Origin: an uncultured Sutterella sp.
GTDB taxonomy: Bacteria; Pseudomonadota; Gammaproteobacteria; Burkholderiales; Burkholderiaceae_F
Direction: 5' to 3'
Assembly: GCA_934249275.1 (NCBI GenBank)
Contig: CAKQKT010000091.1
Location: forward strand, 1-7,455
Length of the DNA stretch: 7,455 nucleotides
Position 1 is the stretch's first letter; every line of letters starts with the position of its first letter. Positions 5,973-7,455 of this stretch are shown here, piece after piece. The position numbers and the translations under genes were made by a program. A model generated the notes under the pieces. That model was not told the DNA's origin and ran no database searches. It worked only from the letters and a program-made list of their open reading frames with translations.

Positions 5973-6980
5973 ATGACCGACAAGAACACCGCTGGCGGGC
6001 TTCTTTCGCCCCGCACCTGCTTCAAGCCCTTTCGATACCCATGGGCCTACGAGGCCTTCATGCAGTCCGAGCAGATGCACTGGCTCTGGACCGAGGTGCC
6101 CATGCTCGAGGACGTGAAGGACTACAACCTCAAGCTTTCCGAGAGCGAGCGGGACTTTCTCACGAAGATCCTCCGCTTTTTCACACAGGGCGACATCGAC
6201 GTTTCGGGCGCCTACGTGAACCACTATCTTCCGCGCTTCGGTCAGCCGGAAATCCGCATGATGCTTTCGTCCTTTGCGGCGCGCGAGGCCGTGCACATCG
6301 CCGCCTACTCGCATCTCATCGAGACGCTCGGACTCCCGGAATCCATCTACAACGAATTCCTGCAGTATGAGGCCATGGCCGCCAAGCACGACTTCTTCAA
6401 CGAGGTCGCCGGGGACAGCTGGGATCTGGCCGCCCAGATCGCAGCCTTCTCCGCCTTCACCGAAGGCATGCAGCTCTTTTCGTCCTTCGTCATGCTCCTA
6501 AACTTCACGCGCAACGGCACGATGAAGGGCATGGGCCAGATCATCGCCTGGTCGATCGCCGACGAGACGCTGCATACCGAGTCCATGACGAGGCTCTTTC
6601 GCGAATACATCGTTGAGAATCCCGAGCTCTGGAACGACGCGCTCAAGGCCAAGATCTACGGCATCGCCGAGACGATGGTCGAGCTCGAGGACCGTTTCAT
6701 CGACCTTGCCTTCGGCGTCTCCGAAATGCGTCGCCTCACGCGGGACGAGGTTCGAAGCTACATCCGCTACATTGCGGACCGCCGCCTCATCGGACTTGGC
6801 ATGAAGGGCATTTTCGGCGTGAAGAAGAATCCGCTGCCTTGGGTGGATGCCATGCTGGGCGTATCGCATACCAACTTTTTCGAGAACCGAGTCGTCGACT
6901 ATGCCAAAGGCAGTTTGACGGGCAGTTGGGGAGATGTCTGGGGCAAAGCGGCTGTGGCACAGGCAAAGATGGTGCGTTAA
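5973..6980 (+). CDS. nrdB: Ribonucleoside-diphosphate reductase, class Ia beta subunit (radical-generating)
   Basis: This 335-residue subunit houses the di-iron tyrosyl-radical cofactor and passes the radical to NrdA. Spacing against E. coli R2 gives the six metal ligands: D74, E105, H108, E164, E198 and H201. The radical tyrosine is Y112 in EAVHIAAY (E. coli Y122), so it is the tyrosyl type and not the Phe-substituted class Ic. NPLPW (286-290) and FFENRVVDY (302-310) place Y310 at the position of E. coli Y356, the interfacial radical relay. The C-terminal tail, which normally docks into NrdA, ends basic (AKMVR) where E. coli R2 is acidic. No ATP-cone is present here either. AAGGA (5958-5962) lies ten bases before the ATG and decides the start. 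It is co-transcribed with nrdA. Confidence 0.95.
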   Translation: MTDKNTAGGLLSPRTCFKPFRYPWAYEAFMQSEQMHWLWTEVPMLEDVKDYNLKLSESERDFLTKILRFFTQGDIDVSGAYVNHYLPRFGQPEIRMMLSSFAAREAVHIAAYSHLIETLGLPESIYNEFLQYEAMAAKHDFFNEVAGDSWDLAAQIAAFSAFTEGMQLFSSFVMLLNFTRNGTMKGMGQIIAWSIADETLHTESMTRLFREYIVENPELWNDALKAKIYGIAETMVELEDRFIDLAFGVSEMRRLTRDEVRSYIRYIADRRLIGLGMKGIFGVKKNPLPWVDAMLGVSHTNFFENRVVDYAKGSLTGSWGDVWGKAAVAQAKMVR

Positions 6981-7024
6981 AAATCGGGCAGGCTGAGGCT
7001 TGTGACGATTGCTCTTCGACCAAA

Positions 7025-7040
7025 TGCCCATTTTTGGGCA
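7025..7040. other. Hairpin after nrdB, possible terminator without T run
   Basis: The stem TGCCCA/TGGGCA (six pairs) has a TTTT loop. It is the nearest hairpin to the nrdB stop and could stabilise the mRNA 3' end or pause polymerase, but it lacks the trailing T tract of an intrinsic terminator. Confidence 0.3.
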
Positions 7041-7102
7041 ATGCCCCCGCATTTCTCCCCTTAGGGGACTTCTACATATTCGACCTGACTCAGGGGAGTT
7101 TT

Positions 7103-7162
7103 GAGGCTTCTAGAAGGTAGGGTTTCTACGGATATGCAAAAGCCCCCCAATCAAGAAGCCTC
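7103..7162. repeat. Inverted repeat near the end of the IS5-like element
   Basis: GAGGCTTCT (7103-7111) and AGAAGCCTC (7154-7162) are a perfect nine-base inverted pair separated by 42 bases. They lie downstream of the minus-strand transposase and may mark or overlap the terminal inverted repeat. The other IS end is outside the window, so the exact boundary cannot be set. Confidence 0.4.
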
Positions 7163-7236
7163 TCAATCAGGGGTGGTACGGGTTACTGTTGCGGGGAGGA
7201 CCTGTGCGTCATCTCGGAGACGCGGCCGGGGCCAAT

Positions 7237-7455
7237 CTAGACCGGTGCGGTGGGCGGCCCCAGCGTCTTTCTGAAGCCGCATTCCTTCAGCTGTACCAAC
7301 CTGTTTAGGTTGTAGCAGAAGACAAGCATCCAATGACGCGCATAATTGCGCGCTAGTCCCACATAGAGAGAACGAGCACCATGCAACGAGTTTTCCACGA
7401 AACCAAAAACATGCTCAATTCGACTACGGACGGATGATTTCACGCGGTTATTCGC
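7237..7455 (-). CDS. IS5-like transposase, C-terminal part (N-terminus outside window)
   Basis: On the minus strand the frame is open from the right edge to TAG at 7237-7239 and gives 72 residues. The segment NNRVKSSVRSRIEHVFGFVE is the typical C-terminal signature of IS5-family DDE transposases, with the E of RIEHVFG as the third catalytic acid. It is followed by the conserved GLARN (Y/R-rich helix) and LVFCYNLNRLVQL. The GTG at 7443 is not the start, because homology continues upstream of it to the window edge. Whether the gene is intact cannot be judged here. The gene runs toward nrdB, and the IS end should lie between about 7100 and 7236. The subgroup within IS5 is not determined. Confidence 0.8.
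   Translation of the reverse strand, partial: ANNRVKSSVRSRIEHVFGFVENSLHGARSLYVGLARNYARHWMLVFCYNLNRLVQLKECGFRKTLGPPTAPV

Larger units (their letters stand above)
6981..7236. other. Intergenic region after nrdB, probably containing an IS end
   Basis: I see no gene here. TGCCCA (7025-7030) and TGGGCA (7035-7040) form a compact hairpin 45 bases after nrdB, but no T run follows. TCCCC (7056-7060) and GGGGA (7064-7068) form a second small palindrome. GAGGCTTCT (7103-7111) is repeated in inverse as AGAAGCCTC (7154-7162). The stretch from about 7100 probably belongs to the IS whose transposase follows. Confidence 0.4.

Noticed and set aside
4536..6389. 617-codon minus-strand ORF covering nrdA and the start of nrdB
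   Set aside because: It is the antisense shadow of high-GC, strongly codon-biased nrdAB; the plus strand carries all catalytic motifs and the minus product has none.

Overview
The window looks like chromosomal DNA of a fairly GC-rich Gram-negative bacterium (Pseudomonadota). The class Ia NrdAB pair with an upstream NrdR operator, the LysE/RhtB-type exporter and the E. coli-like TrpA tail all fit. A gut betaproteobacterium of the Sutterellaceae type is a guess from overall protein flavour and is not proved here.

Layout. (1) 1-831, plus strand: a DprA/Smf-type Rossmann protein, open to the left edge. (2) 832-1179: a 348-base gap ending in a strong intrinsic terminator only about 50 bases before the next gene; an upstream segment can pair with the same 3' arm, as in an attenuator. 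(3) 1180-1800, plus: a LysE/RhtB-family amino-acid exporter. (4) 1815-1853: a terminator that works in both directions, shared with a convergent WCPDC thioredoxin (1867-2187, minus). (5) 2465-2662, minus: the last 64 codons of trpA, cut off abruptly. (6) 2661-3857, plus: a 5'-truncated DDE transposase whose C-terminus carries four AT-hook-like repeats. The trpA remnant and the transposase meet head-on at one breakpoint, and antisense trpA sequence stays open in the transposase frame, giving a chimeric ORF from 2460. (7) 3858-4163: a regulatory gap with two NrdR-box-like sites 32 bases apart. (8) 4164-6980, plus: the nrdA-nrdB operon for aerobic dNTP synthesis. (9) 6981-7236: a hairpin-rich gap. 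(10) 7237 to the right edge, minus: the C-terminal part of an IS5-like transposase.

How it works together. nrdA and nrdB form one transcription unit, 18 bases apart, probably repressed by NrdR when (d)ATP is plentiful. A thioredoxin nearby is functionally compatible, because class Ia reductases need thioredoxin or glutaredoxin, but it is not in the operon. The nrd operon sits between remnants or copies of two different IS families, and the trpA scar shows that the left side has been rearranged. I see no clear new multi-gene system. The most unusual items are the AT-hook-tailed transposase fragment, the trpA scar and the exporter's leader region.
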